Positions 27,683 through 36,556 of a stretch of DNA of 64,000 bases are shown here, piece by piece. The notes below the pieces were generated by a model. That model did no database searches. It was not told where the DNA came from and worked only from the letters and a program-made list of their open reading frames with translations. Position 1 is the stretch's first letter. Each line of letters starts with the position of its first letter. This DNA is from Paenibacillus sp. HGH0039 (GTDB lineage Bacteria > Bacillota > Bacilli > Paenibacillales > NBRC-103111): positions 2,154,942 through 2,218,941 of the forward strand of contig NZ_KE150412.1 of NCBI RefSeq assembly GCF_000411255.1, written 5' to 3'. The translations under genes were made by a program, and so were the position numbers.

Positions 27683-29254
27683 TTAGTGGTTTCTTCTGAA
27701 CTGCATGGGGGTCATACCGAACGTTTCTTTGAACTGCCGGCTGAAATAAGGCAGATATCTGTAGCCGATCCGGTCCGCCACCTCGTAAATTTTAAGCGTC
27801 GGATCGCCCAGAAGCTCCTTCGCCTTCTCCATCCGCAGCGCAATCACGTAATCGCTGAAATTTTGGCCGGTTTCTTCTTTGAACACATGGCCGAGATAGT
27901 TCGGGGAAAAAGAAAAACGGTCCGCCACGTCGCGCAGCGTCACATTCTCCTGCAGCCGTTCCTTGATGTACTCCATCATATCGCGGATCAGCTTGCGGTT
28001 TTTGCTCTGATTTCCCATGTTCAACTTCTCCGAAATTTCGAAAAGCATGCGGCGCATCCAGCTCCGTATGTCCTCGATGGTTTCGAATTGCAGCAGGATG
28101 TCAAGGTTCTGCAGCTCCATACCCAGCAGCGTGAACAACTGCTCGTTTCTCGTCTGGAGATAGCCGTCCAGCTTGACGATCAGGTACGTGGCAAAGTTAT
28201 GGATCGTAAAACGCGACCGCAGACACACCGCCACGTTAAACAGCCGGTCGATTTCATCATGAATGCCGACCAGGTCATACTGGACCATCGCGGTGAACAA
28301 GGCGTCGAGCCGGAATTCCAGCTGCTTGGCGTCGGCGATTTCTTCCTTCGGAATTTCGCGGGTCTCGATAATCTTCGCTTTGCCGTAGAACATCTTGGCA
28401 TCGAGAGCAGCAAGCGCCTCGCGGTAAGACTCCTGCAGAGCCGACGGATCGTCAGCCGGGTTGCCGAGCCCGATCGTGATCGTAAAAGGAAAATGCTCCT
28501 TCACGTATGCGATCACTTCCTGAAGCTCTTTGGTCCCCTTCTCATCGGCCGTAACCAGCAGGCCCAGGCGCTGCTTTGTAATCCGGCACATATGGGTAAT
28601 TCCGCGCGGCCGGCACAAATCCATAATTTGTCCGCCGAAATCGTTGAGCATATCCTGGCGTTCCTTCGCCGTATAAGGATTCAGCTTCCACGACAGATCG
28701 TCGGTTTCCAAAACCGCGGCCCGGATGGGATACCGGATCGGTTCCAGGCCTTCCTCGGTCAACAGGTCATCCAGCTCCTGCCGGCCTGCCGTGCCTTCCA
28801 GCAAACGAAACACATATTCATTGTGCACAATCGGTCTCATCTGCTCGAAGGCCCGTTCCGTTTTGCGGCGCTTCTGCTCCCGGTTAAGATCGCCTATAAT
28901 CGTTTCCAGCGATTGGATCAGTTCGTTATCATCCATGGGCTTTAACACATAACTGCACGCTTTCAAGGAAAGCGCTTCCTTAACATAGCCGAAATCCTGA
29001 TGCCCGCTGACGAAAATAACCCGCAGCCCCGTATGCCGTTCCAGCGCCTTACGGGCCAGCTCCAGGCCGGTCATGCTCGGCATCCGTACGTCCGTCACGA
29101 GGATATCGACCTTCTCCTGTTCCATAACCCTTACGGCATCGAAGCCGTTATTGACGGCCCCGACCACATGAAGACCGAGACGCTCCCAAGGAATAAAAGT
29201 CTGCATGCCCTCCAGGTCCAATATTTCATCGTCTGCCAGCAGCACGTTATACAT
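27683..29254 (-). CDS. YesN-type response regulator with AraC DNA-binding domain
   Basis: Cytoplasmic transcription factor of 523 aa. The receiver domain (1-120) has the acidic pair in LLADDE, phospho-acceptor Asp55 in ILVTDVRMPS and Lys near 105 in YVLKPMDD. A middle region of about 280 residues is typical of YesN proteins. Two AraC-type helix-turn-helix motifs occupy the last 100 residues (TLRDVADRFSFSPNYLGHVF and YEVADRIGYRYLPYFSRQFK). It probably activates the upstream importer genes in response to its partner kinase. AAAGGAG lies seven bases before the ATG. Confidence 0.93.
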   Translation of the reverse strand: MYNVLLADDEILDLEGMQTFIPWERLGLHVVGAVNNGFDAVRVMEQEKVDILVTDVRMPSMTGLELARKALERHTGLRVIFVSGHQDFGYVKEALSLKACSYVLKPMDDNELIQSLETIIGDLNREQKRRKTERAFEQMRPIVHNEYVFRLLEGTAGRQELDDLLTEEGLEPIRYPIRAAVLETDDLSWKLNPYTAKERQDMLNDFGGQIMDLCRPRGITHMCRITKQRLGLLVTADEKGTKELQEVIAYVKEHFPFTITIGLGNPADDPSALQESYREALAALDAKMFYGKAKIIETREIPKEEIADAKQLEFRLDALFTAMVQYDLVGIHDEIDRLFNVAVCLRSRFTIHNFATYLIVKLDGYLQTRNEQLFTLLGMELQNLDILLQFETIEDIRSWMRRMLFEISEKLNMGNQSKNRKLIRDMMEYIKERLQENVTLRDVADRFSFSPNYLGHVFKEETGQNFSDYVIALRMEKAKELLGDPTLKIYEVADRIGYRYLPYFSRQFKETFGMTPMQFRRNH

Positions 29255-29280
29255 GTTGTTCTCCTTTCCCGGCGAATAGC

Positions 29281-29309
29281 AAAAGAGGTATACCCCAAGT
29301 ATACCTCTT
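29281..29309 (-). terminator. terminator between binding-protein and regulator genes
   Basis: AGAGGTATAC and GTATACCTCT form a perfect 10-bp stem. On the minus strand it is followed by TTTT. Its position 40 bases after the binding-protein stop suggests partial or full separation of importer and regulator transcripts. Confidence 0.7.
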
Positions 29310-29347
29310 CTGCCCGCCTAGGCGGCATTAAATTTCCAATCAACTTC

Positions 29348-30988
29348 TTATTTGCCGATTTTCTTCTTGTTTTCCTGCCAGCGTTCCGTTTGGTATTTCA
29401 GCAGTTTGGCGTATCCGGCAGCCTGAGCGTCCTTCTCCGCTTTATCCAGGATGGATGTCACTTCCGCATCGCTTTTCGCGAAGAGAGCTTTGGCGCGGGA
29501 TTCGGTGAAGATATCCTTAATGCGCTGCTGTACCATACCTTCTTCCGTGTTGGAAGGCGGATCGAGATTTACGAACTCCGTGCGGTTAAATACGGTTTTC
29601 CAGGCAACCTGAGTCTGGTTCCGTGTTTCCCAGCTTTGCTTTTCAGGAGGAAGCTTCAGCTCGATATCCGTCTTGGCCGTATCGATGTAGGTCGTATTGC
29701 CGACCCATTGCAGGTTGACGAGAGAATCCATCAGCTTCGCGCGTCCGGTTGCGTCGCTGTAGTATTTATCCGTGAATTTAGGTGTGCCCTTCTCGTCTAC
29801 GCCCTGCCAGTATTCGCCTTCAGGACCCCAGAACATAACGCGCTGTCCTTCTTCTCCGGTCATCCAATCGAGGAAGGCAAAGATCGCTTCCGGATTTTTG
29901 GCGCTCTTCGTAATAACGTTTACGTTCCAGCCGAGTGTTGCGTAGTGGCCAGGGAATACTTTGGTTTTGTCCACGCCTTCTTTATGAACCGGCCAGATCA
30001 TTTGGTAGCCCGGGTGGCTCGGATCCTTCGTTTGAAGAGCCGTCGTACCTTTGGAGCCGAATTCCGTCACGCTGGAAGCTGCCATAACCGCAACTTTGCC
30101 GTTGTTCACTTTCTCGTCGATCTGGTCTTTCGTTTGAGTCAATACGTCTTGAGTAATCAATTTCTCACGGAAAAGCTTGCTTGAGTAAGTCAGAGACTCC
30201 CGGTAAACCGGATCCGCGAAGATCGATTTCAGTTCGTTGCCTTCCGGAACGGCACGCATGGAGATGTTCGTGACCGGATGATCGTTGGCGAAGCCCGGGT
30301 ACATGATTTCAACGTTTTGAGCCTGCACGCCGGAATCGAACGGAGTCACCTCCGGATATTTCGCTTTCACTTGTTTCAGGTAAGCGTATAGATCATCGTA
30401 GGTTTCGAGCTTCGGCTCGCCCAGTTCTTTGTAAATTTTCAGGTTGATCATATAACCCGCGTTGCCTGCAGGACGCTGCGTATACCAGTTCGGGAACTGA
30501 TAGAGCTTGCCGTCGCTGGAGCGCAGCATGTTGAGGGTCGCTTCTCCCGCCCACTTCTTCAGGTTAGGATATTTGTCGAGGTATTCGTCGAAAGACACCA
30601 GCATGCCTGCCGCACGCAGTTTCTCTACCTGGGCTCCGCGCTCCAGCCAGATGACATCCGGCAGCTCTTTGGAAGCCATCAGCGTATTGAACTTCTGCTC
30701 GGAGTTCCCGCCGTTAGGTACGCCCGTTACGTTGACTTTCTTGTTTTCTTTTACCCATTTTGTAGCGAGATCCTGGCCCCACACCGGCATAGTGAACCAG
30801 TCGTAGTTGCCGTAGAAGCTGATATCCAGCTGCTGCTCGCCGAACTTCACTCCGGTCGATTGAGTGGTACCTTGTTTGCCGGAATCCGAAGCAGCCGGTT
30901 TGCCGTCGCTGCTGCAGCCGCTAAGCACCGCGATGGAAGACAGCACGGTAATGAGCGTGAGCGAGACCCCTTTTTTCCATTTTGCCAT
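29348..30988 (-). CDS. extracellular sugar-binding lipoprotein of ABC importer (LplA-like)
   Basis: Lipoprotein of 546 aa, typical of the large binding proteins that accompany LplB/LplC permeases. The signal peptide ends in a lipobox LSGC near residue 25, then an Asp/Ser-rich stretch. The mature protein contains ELPDVIWLERGAQVEKLRAA and AIFAFLDWMTGEEGQRVMFW, usual in this family. It should capture an oligosaccharide or aldouronate-type ligand outside the membrane. The ATG at 30988 was preferred for its spacing from AAGGGGAG; a GTG three codons earlier is too close. A 13-of-14 match to the CcpA site lies upstream at 31044-31057. Ligand not predictable. Confidence 0.9.
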   Translation of the reverse strand: MAKWKKGVSLTLITVLSSIAVLSGCSSDGKPAASDSGKQGTTQSTGVKFGEQQLDISFYGNYDWFTMPVWGQDLATKWVKENKKVNVTGVPNGGNSEQKFNTLMASKELPDVIWLERGAQVEKLRAAGMLVSFDEYLDKYPNLKKWAGEATLNMLRSSDGKLYQFPNWYTQRPAGNAGYMINLKIYKELGEPKLETYDDLYAYLKQVKAKYPEVTPFDSGVQAQNVEIMYPGFANDHPVTNISMRAVPEGNELKSIFADPVYRESLTYSSKLFREKLITQDVLTQTKDQIDEKVNNGKVAVMAASSVTEFGSKGTTALQTKDPSHPGYQMIWPVHKEGVDKTKVFPGHYATLGWNVNVITKSAKNPEAIFAFLDWMTGEEGQRVMFWGPEGEYWQGVDEKGTPKFTDKYYSDATGRAKLMDSLVNLQWVGNTTYIDTAKTDIELKLPPEKQSWETRNQTQVAWKTVFNRTEFVNLDPPSNTEEGMVQQRIKDIFTESRAKALFAKSDAEVTSILDKAEKDAQAAGYAKLLKYQTERWQENKKKIGK

Positions 30989-31043
30989 TTGTGACACTCC
31001 CCTTAATCGATATTATAATCTATGTGGTCAATCGTGTTGCATG

Positions 31044-31057
31044 TGATTGCGCTTACA
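31044..31057 (-). promoter_or_regulatory. candidate cre (CcpA) site upstream of the binding protein
   Basis: The minus strand reads TGTAAGCGCAATCA, which matches the cre consensus TGWAARCGYTWNCW at 13 of 14 positions. It lies in the 90-base gap between permease and binding-protein genes; a -10-like TATAAT is at 31011-31016. It would allow carbon catabolite control of the lipoprotein gene separately from the permeases. Confidence 0.55.
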
Positions 31058-31078
31058 TTCCGTTCGAAAAGCGAAGAT

Positions 31079-31975
31079 CTACTCCTTGAGGGAGCCGATC
31101 ATAACGCCTTTCGAAAAATATTTCTGTACAAACGGATAAATGAGCATAACGGGCAGGGTAGAAACGACCATCGTGGCCATCGACAACGATTTGGTCGTAA
31201 TCGACTGCATCTTGGACAGTTGGGTCAGGGCCGCAGAGTCCAGATTGGCTAACTGCTCCGACATAATATTGGAGTTCAAAATTTGTCTCAGCAACGTTTG
31301 TACCGGGTACAAATCGGTGTTGTTCAGGTAGATGCTGGGCAGAAACCACTCGTTCCAGTGCTGAACCGCCGTGAACAGCCCCAAGGTCGCGATAACGGGC
31401 CCGGACAAAGGAAGCACGATCCGGAAAAAAACCGACCAGGTGCTGCAGCCGTCCAGCTTGGCGGCTTCTTCAAGCCCCGCCGGAATACTCCGGAAGAAAG
31501 TCATGAAGATAATCATGTTCCAGACGTTGATCAGTACCGGCAAGATCATGACCCAGAACGTATCCATCAGGCCGAGGCCCCGGATGAGCAGGAAGGACGG
31601 GATCAGGCCGCCGGTGAAATACATCGTGACCACGGCCATAACCATGTAATATTTGCGAAAGACAAGATCGCGCCGGGACATCCCGTAGGCGAAGATGGAG
31701 GTCGCCAGAATGCCGAGAATGGTTCCCATCACCGTGCGGCTGACCGTAATCAGAAAGCCTTGAATGATCCTCTTGTCTTCGAAAACGACGTTGTAGTTTT
31801 CCAGTGTAAATTCACGCGGCCAGAAGGTGATACCGCCCAGCATCGTGTCTTTCCCGCTGTTGAACGAAATGACCACCGAATTCCAGAACGGATACAGCGT
31901 AATGAAGGCCAGAAGTATCAGCAGCGTATAAATGACGACCGTCATGAACCGGTCCCCAAAGCTTGCTCTCAACAT
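31079..31975 (-). CDS. carbohydrate ABC importer permease (LplC/YtcP-like)
   Basis: Membrane subunit of 298 aa, six predicted membrane segments starting at about residue 12 (VVIYTLLILLAFITLYPFW). The family features NSVVISFNSGKD near the N-terminus and the cytoplasmic EAA-type loop (FRSIPAGLEEAAKLDGCSTW) that contacts the ATPase are visible. No ATPase gene is in the cluster; these importers commonly share one ATPase encoded elsewhere (MsmX-like). The start at 31975 follows AGAGGCGG; a longer frame overlapping the upstream gene is less likely. Confidence 0.88.
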   Translation of the reverse strand: MLRASFGDRFMTVVIYTLLILLAFITLYPFWNSVVISFNSGKDTMLGGITFWPREFTLENYNVVFEDKRIIQGFLITVSRTVMGTILGILATSIFAYGMSRRDLVFRKYYMVMAVVTMYFTGGLIPSFLLIRGLGLMDTFWVMILPVLINVWNMIIFMTFFRSIPAGLEEAAKLDGCSTWSVFFRIVLPLSGPVIATLGLFTAVQHWNEWFLPSIYLNNTDLYPVQTLLRQILNSNIMSEQLANLDSAALTQLSKMQSITTKSLSMATMVVSTLPVMLIYPFVQKYFSKGVMIGSLKE

Positions 31976-32000
31976 GTTGTGTCCGCCTCTCTTTCTCCAG

Positions 32001-32969
32001 CTACCATAGACTTTGCCCCGTTCTGCGGGCAAGTAAGTTGGCGCCGCTCAGCAGAACAATACTGATCACCGCTTTAAACAATCCGACTGCCGTCGCGTAA
32101 GAGAACAGCTGGTTCTGAATGCCGGTCCGATATACGAACGTATCCAGCACGTCCGAATATTCCCTAAGGACCGGATTCGCACTGAGCAGAAGAATATCTT
32201 CGTATCCGCCGTTGGCGCCCGCGTTCATCAGACTTCCGATGGCGAGAATAAGGAAAATGATGATGACCGGGAAAATGCAAGGCAATGTAATCAGATAGAT
32301 TTGCTTAAAACGCGACGCTCCGTCGATCGATGCGGATTCGTATAAAGCCGGATCGATTCCCGCGATAGCCGCCAAATAGACGATCGAGCCGAACCCGATA
32401 TCTTTCCATATCCCCGTGGAGATCAGGATCGTCCAGAAATATTCCGGTATCGCCAGGAAGTTGATCGGCTCGTCGATCATGCTCAGCTTCTGCATAGCGA
32501 TGTTCAAACTTCCGTTGTCCGTGGACAGGAAGGACGTCACGAATCCCGCTACGACAACCCAGGACAAGAAGTGGGGCAGGTACGTGACCGTTTGTACGAC
32601 GTTTTTGAAAAACTTGTTCCGGACCTCGTTCAGCATGAGGGCCAGTATAATAGGCGCCGGGAATGCGATCAGAAGCTTGAACAAACTGATCATGATCGTG
32701 TTCCTCATGACCCTCGGGAAATCAGGAGACTCGAAAAACATTTTGAAATGCTTGAGTCCTACCCAAGGACTTCCGAAAAAACCGTTGAAAAGATCATAAT
32801 CCTTAAATGCAGTCAACACTCCGTACATCGGAATGTAATGGAAGATAAGAAGAAAAACAATCCCTGGCAATACCATGAGCTGAATATCCCACTGTTTGAA
32901 AAAACGCTTCCATATCGACGGGCTTTTCGCCTCTTTACTTACGCTGGTTTCTACTGCAACTTGTGCCAT
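32001..32969 (-). CDS. carbohydrate ABC importer permease (LplB-like)
   Basis: Membrane subunit of 322 aa with six predicted segments. The N-terminal WDIQLMVLPGIVFLLIFHYI and YGVLTAFKDYDLFNGFF are characteristic of LplB proteins, and the EAA-type loop ESASIDGASRFKQIYLITLP is present. It is the first gene of the importer unit (LplB, LplC, binding lipoprotein), followed by the YesN/YesM pair. AAAGGAGGGG precedes the ATG. Confidence 0.9.
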   Translation of the reverse strand: MAQVAVETSVSKEAKSPSIWKRFFKQWDIQLMVLPGIVFLLIFHYIPMYGVLTAFKDYDLFNGFFGSPWVGLKHFKMFFESPDFPRVMRNTIMISLFKLLIAFPAPIILALMLNEVRNKFFKNVVQTVTYLPHFLSWVVVAGFVTSFLSTDNGSLNIAMQKLSMIDEPINFLAIPEYFWTILISTGIWKDIGFGSIVYLAAIAGIDPALYESASIDGASRFKQIYLITLPCIFPVIIIFLILAIGSLMNAGANGGYEDILLLSANPVLREYSDVLDTFVYRTGIQNQLFSYATAVGLFKAVISIVLLSGANLLARRTGQSLW

Positions 32970-33098
32970 TGTCTCCCCTCCTTTCCGGCCTTAAGCCGTT
33001 AGACTAATTGTATCCGCTTTCGCTTTGTCCGCCCATTTGACGGAACAACGAAAATTAATACTATTCAATGCAATTCACATTCGTTTGTATAAAAATGC

Positions 33099-33138
33099 AA
33101 AAAAAAGCAGAGGGCGTTCTGCCCTTCTGCTCTTTTTC
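33099..33138. terminator. bidirectional terminator between lplB-like gene and bioB
   Basis: AGCAGAGGGC and GCCCTTCTGCT form a stem around GTTCT with an A-run on the left and TTTTT on the right. On the minus strand it ends bioB. Confidence 0.85.
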
Positions 33139-33180
33139 GTTCGAGATTGACCGCTGCGCTATTTGCTTAAAAAAGGCTGC

Positions 33181-34200
33181 CTACAAGGCGCACAATTCGA
33201 TCTCGAAGCCGAGGTCCTCCAGCATCCGGTGATCTTCGCCGGCTTCCTGGCCTTCCGTGGTCAGATAATCCCCCAGGAAAATGGAGTTCGCCGCATACAG
33301 GCCCAGAGGCTGCAGCGATTTCAGATTCACTTCCCGGCCGCCGGCGATGCGGATTTCCTTGGACGGGCAAATCAGCCGCATGAGCGCGAGAATTTTGAGG
33401 CACTGCCGCGGATTCAGGCTCCGTTGCTCCGCCAGCGGCGTGCCGGGAATCGGGTTCAGGAAGTTGACGGGAATGGAGTCGGCATCCAGCTCACGCAGCG
33501 CGAAAGCCATCTCCGCCAGTTCCTCTTCCGACTCGCCCATCCCCGCAATAATTCCGGAGCAGGGCGACATTCCGGCCCGCTTCGCCTGCTCTACCGTCCG
33601 GACCCGGTCATCGTATGTATGCGTGGACGTAATTTTGGCGAAATGGGAAGCGCTCGTGTTGAGATTGTGGTTGTAGCGGTCCACCCCGGCTTCTTTCAGG
33701 CGCACAGCCTGCTCGTCCGACAAGATGCCCAGACAGGCGCAAATTTTCAGGGGCATTTCCCCTTTAATTGTCTGCACGGCTTCAACCACCTGATCCAGCT
33801 CACGGTTAGTCGGTCCTCTGCCGCTGGCTACGATGCAGTAGGTGCCCACTTTCATCTCCAGCGCTTTCCGCGCCCCCTCGATCAGAACATCCTTCTCCAG
33901 AAGCGGGTACTTGGTGATGGGAGCCTTGGACACGATGGATTGAGAGCAGTAGCCGCAGTCCTCGGGGCACAGTCCGCTCTTCGCGTTAATGATGAGATTG
34001 AGCTTCACCTTGCGTCCGTAATAATGCTTGCGTACACGGAAAGCCGCCTGCATAAGGGGCAGCAGCTCATCGTCATCGGCCCGGAGTACGGTAAGCGCCT
34101 CTTCCATCTCAAGCTTCTCGCCCCGAAGCGCCTTGTCCGCGTAATGTTCCCATCTAGGCAGGATTCCTGTCCCCCCAGCCGTTTGTTGTTCCGTATGCAT
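33181..34200 (-). CDS. bioB: biotin synthase
   Basis: Radical SAM enzyme that inserts sulfur into dethiobiotin, the last step of biotin synthesis. The 339-aa protein carries the cluster-binding Cys78, Cys82 and Cys85 in CPEDCGYCSQS, the [2Fe-2S] ligand region CIVASGRG and CACLGILSDE, and YNHNLNTSASHF, all usual for BioB. The start at MHTEQQ was chosen because GAAAGGACG lies upstream; upstream in-frame ATGs run into the operator region. A BirA-type operator at 34281-34314 predicts repression by biotin. No other bio gene is adjacent. Confidence 0.95.
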   Translation of the reverse strand: MHTEQQTAGGTGILPRWEHYADKALRGEKLEMEEALTVLRADDDELLPLMQAAFRVRKHYYGRKVKLNLIINAKSGLCPEDCGYCSQSIVSKAPITKYPLLEKDVLIEGARKALEMKVGTYCIVASGRGPTNRELDQVVEAVQTIKGEMPLKICACLGILSDEQAVRLKEAGVDRYNHNLNTSASHFAKITSTHTYDDRVRTVEQAKRAGMSPCSGIIAGMGESEEELAEMAFALRELDADSIPVNFLNPIPGTPLAEQRSLNPRQCLKILALMRLICPSKEIRIAGGREVNLKSLQPLGLYAANSIFLGDYLTTEGQEAGEDHRMLEDLGFEIELCAL

Positions 34201-34280
34201 GCTCAGCACGTCCTTTCTTGCCAAAAAAAGTTGAATAATCATCCGAATTTTACATTCCATGAATTTCGTTCGGTCGTTAA

Positions 34281-34314
34281 TTGTTAACCAAATAAAATAA
34301 ATTAAGGTTTACAA
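34281..34314 (-). promoter_or_regulatory. BirA (biotin repressor) operator
   Basis: TTGTTAACC and GGTTTACAA are separated by 16 A/T-rich bases, matching the Firmicutes BirA operator architecture (TTGTAAACC, about 15 bases, GGTTWACAA). It lies 80 bases upstream of the bioB start and overlaps A/T-rich sequence suitable for a promoter on the minus strand. Confidence 0.8.
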
Positions 34315-34404
34315 TCAGGTTTATTGTAACAGGATTTCACCCGCACGGGAAGTTATTTCCTGGTCCGGTATTCGTAAAGGCAATCCATCCCCTTTAACGC
34401 TCAC

Positions 34405-34439
34405 AAAAAAAGAGCATCTCCCCGAAGGGAAATGCTCTT
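34405..34439 (-). terminator. intrinsic terminator after sugar isomerase-like gene
   Basis: AAGAGCATTTCCC and GGGAGATGCTCTT pair around TTCG on the minus strand, followed by TTTTTT. Confidence 0.85.
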
Positions 34440-34472
34440 CCTGAACCGCCGGAACCCCGGCGGGTTAAATGC

Positions 34473-35231
34473 TTACCGATAGTTTTGGCGCAGCCATTCC
34501 CGGCTTGCGGCAATGCTTTCAAACGGCGGATTCTGGCACTCGTCCTGCTCGACGATGAACCACTTCGTACCGATTTCTTCGGCGGCGGCCAGTACCGGCT
34601 TCAGGTCGACTTCGCCTGTGCCCAGCTCAACCGTGAGCAGCTTACCGTCTTCCTTGCGCAGGTCTTTCACGTGAAGAAGCGGCGTTCTGCCCGCATACTG
34701 CTTCATAACCCCGATCGGATCGAAGCCGGCGTTATGAGCCCAGCACACATCCAATTCCACGAACAGCTCATTTTGCGGGAGCGCGGAGAAAAATGCGTCA
34801 AACATCGTCTGATCGCCGATTTTCTCTTCAAACTCGAACGAATGGTTGTGATACCCGAAAGCGATTCCGTGTTCCGCGAAACGGCGGCTGCTCTCCTTGA
34901 GAATTTCCACGATTTCACGGAAGCCTTCCTCCGTACGTTCAGGCGGAAACCAGCCCGGGCAGGCGACATACTTGCTGCCGATGGCCACGTTCATTTCGAT
35001 TTCCTCGTCCAGGTTTTCCTGAAGACGGTGAATGCCCACATGACTGCCGACCGAAGTCAGGTTCAGTTCTTTCAGAAGTTCACTCAATTCACGGGGAGAA
35101 AGTCCTCCGTAACCGGCAAATTCCACCCCTTCATACCCGAGCTCCGCCACTTTCCGCAAAGAGCCTCTGAAGTCCTTCTCCGTTTCCGAACGCAGGGTGT
35201 ATAACTGCACGCCAATTCCGATCTTTGTCAT
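34473..35231 (-). CDS. sugar phosphate isomerase/epimerase-like TIM-barrel protein
   Basis: Cytoplasmic protein of 252 aa in the xylose-isomerase-like TIM-barrel (AP endonuclease 2) family. Features are GVQLYTLRSETEKDF at the start, GYEGVEFAGY, the metal-site region AFGYHNHSFEFE, ELDVCWAHNAG and HVKDL, which supply the expected Glu/His/Asp ligands. Members isomerise or epimerise keto sugars, inosose or similar; the substrate cannot be read here. It is divergent from the AraC-type regulator gene, which probably controls it. GGAAAGGTG precedes the ATG. Confidence 0.88.
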   Translation of the reverse strand: MTKIGIGVQLYTLRSETEKDFRGSLRKVAELGYEGVEFAGYGGLSPRELSELLKELNLTSVGSHVGIHRLQENLDEEIEMNVAIGSKYVACPGWFPPERTEEGFREIVEILKESSRRFAEHGIAFGYHNHSFEFEEKIGDQTMFDAFFSALPQNELFVELDVCWAHNAGFDPIGVMKQYAGRTPLLHVKDLRKEDGKLLTVELGTGEVDLKPVLAAAEEIGTKWFIVEQDECQNPPFESIAASREWLRQNYR

Positions 35232-35402
35232 CTACGATCACCTTTCCTCTGTCCTGGGTTATGGGGATGTCGGAAGGGAAACGCTTCCCTTCGCCAAAAA
35301 ACCTCTCCTTCTATTGATACCATACCTCGTTTATAATGAGAATGAATGATCCACGCAGAACATGAACTATTTCGCTAAATTATCAAAAAGGAACGATGCC
35401 TC

Positions 35403-36296
35403 GTGACAGGAATTCAGGACCCGGCGTCAGCCGTTAAAGATGAGGTCCATATTTTGTCCGCCGGTTATTCGGTGCACCGCAAGCCTTTCGTCTCCAATCA
35501 GCGGGACGGAATTGAATACTATTTGCTGCGGCTTCAAACGGAAGGCACCTGCCAGGTTTGGCAGGAAGGCCGCTATGTAACCGCAGAGCCGGGCGATCTT
35601 CTGCTGTACCGTCCCGGAGATGCCTACGAGCTGCGCATCGGCAGCCAGCACGAGACTTTACCGCCGGACGCCGATACCGTATACAGCGGCGATTATTACC
35701 TGATGTGCAGCGGAAGCTGGATGGACGCCTGGTGGGAGCGTTTCAAGAGGCCCGGCATTATCCGGGTCGGCCTGGACGACAGTTGGCTGAACATCTGGCG
35801 GGAAATTTTCCGCGAACGCCGCCGGCTGCACGATAACCTTCAGGAAATCGGCGATTATCTCGTTCGCGTGCTCTGCCTGTCGCTGGACCGCGTCATCGGC
35901 GATCTCGCGGATCTGGGGTCGTTTCCCCAGAAGCCGCGCTTCTCTTACATGGTCCAGCGCATGAAAACGTACATCGAGCAGAATGCCTCGGAGGCCTTCA
36001 CGCTCCAGGATCTGGCCGACCACGTCGGACTAAGCACCTCGCGCGCGGGTCACCTGTTCCGTGAGACGTTCGGCCAGTCCGTCATGGATTACGCCATCGA
36101 GGTCCGGATCTCGATGGCGTGCGAGCGCATCCGCTTCGGCGCGATGACGCTGGAACAGGCTGCGGAATCATGCGGCTTCCACAGCTATTCGTATTTCCAC
36201 CGCACCTTCCGGGCGCGGATGGGCCTCTCTCCCCGCGAGTACCGCGACGGTAAGCTCGGCAGCCTGGAGAAACCGCAAGAACACGGCGTGACGTGA
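35403..36296 (+). CDS. AraC-family transcriptional regulator
   Basis: Regulator of 297 aa. The N-terminal half is a cupin-like ligand domain (EPGDLLLYRPGDAYELRIG near residues 58-80). The C-terminal 100 residues carry two helix-turn-helix motifs (TLQDLADHVGLSTSRAGHLF and EQAAESCGFHSYSYFHRTF). Such single-component sugar sensors commonly control a divergent neighbour, here the TIM-barrel isomerase-like gene 170 bases away. The start is a GTG; AAAGGAACG lies nine bases upstream. Confidence 0.9.
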   Translation: MTGIQDPASAVKDEVHILSAGYSVHRKPFVSNQRDGIEYYLLRLQTEGTCQVWQEGRYVTAEPGDLLLYRPGDAYELRIGSQHETLPPDADTVYSGDYYLMCSGSWMDAWWERFKRPGIIRVGLDDSWLNIWREIFRERRRLHDNLQEIGDYLVRVLCLSLDRVIGDLADLGSFPQKPRFSYMVQRMKTYIEQNASEAFTLQDLADHVGLSTSRAGHLFRETFGQSVMDYAIEVRISMACERIRFGAMTLEQAAESCGFHSYSYFHRTFRARMGLSPREYRDGKLGSLEKPQEHGVT

Positions 36297-36326
36297 AGAC
36301 CGTACCGGCCGAAATAGCGGCCAAAC

Positions 36327-36366
36327 AAAAACAGCCCTTGTCCACTCCCGGACAAGGGCTGTTTTT
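36327..36366. terminator. bidirectional intrinsic terminator
   Basis: ACAGCCCTTGTCC and its exact complement flank an ACTCCC loop with an A-run on the left and TTTTT on the right. It serves the AraC gene on the plus strand and the gene at 36557-37180 on the minus strand. Confidence 0.9.
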
Positions 36367-36556
36367 CCTGCTGCGCCGAACCGGCATTTTGTATCTTTTC
36401 GCGCTGCTATCCGAAGCTCCAGGCATCCAGACGCAGCGCCACATACGGAGGCTGCCCGTGGCATGCTCCTGCAGACGCACCATCAAGCCGCTCATTCCGC
36501 TCTGCTCATACGTGGCGCGGACCCGCTTGCCTTCCCCCGAACGGCTCCGCCGACGG

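Noticed and set aside
33000-33030. A partial cre-like motif upstream of the first importer permease gene (TGTATCCGCTTTCG)
   Set aside because: It mismatches the consensus at several fixed positions; the site at 31044-31057 is much better.
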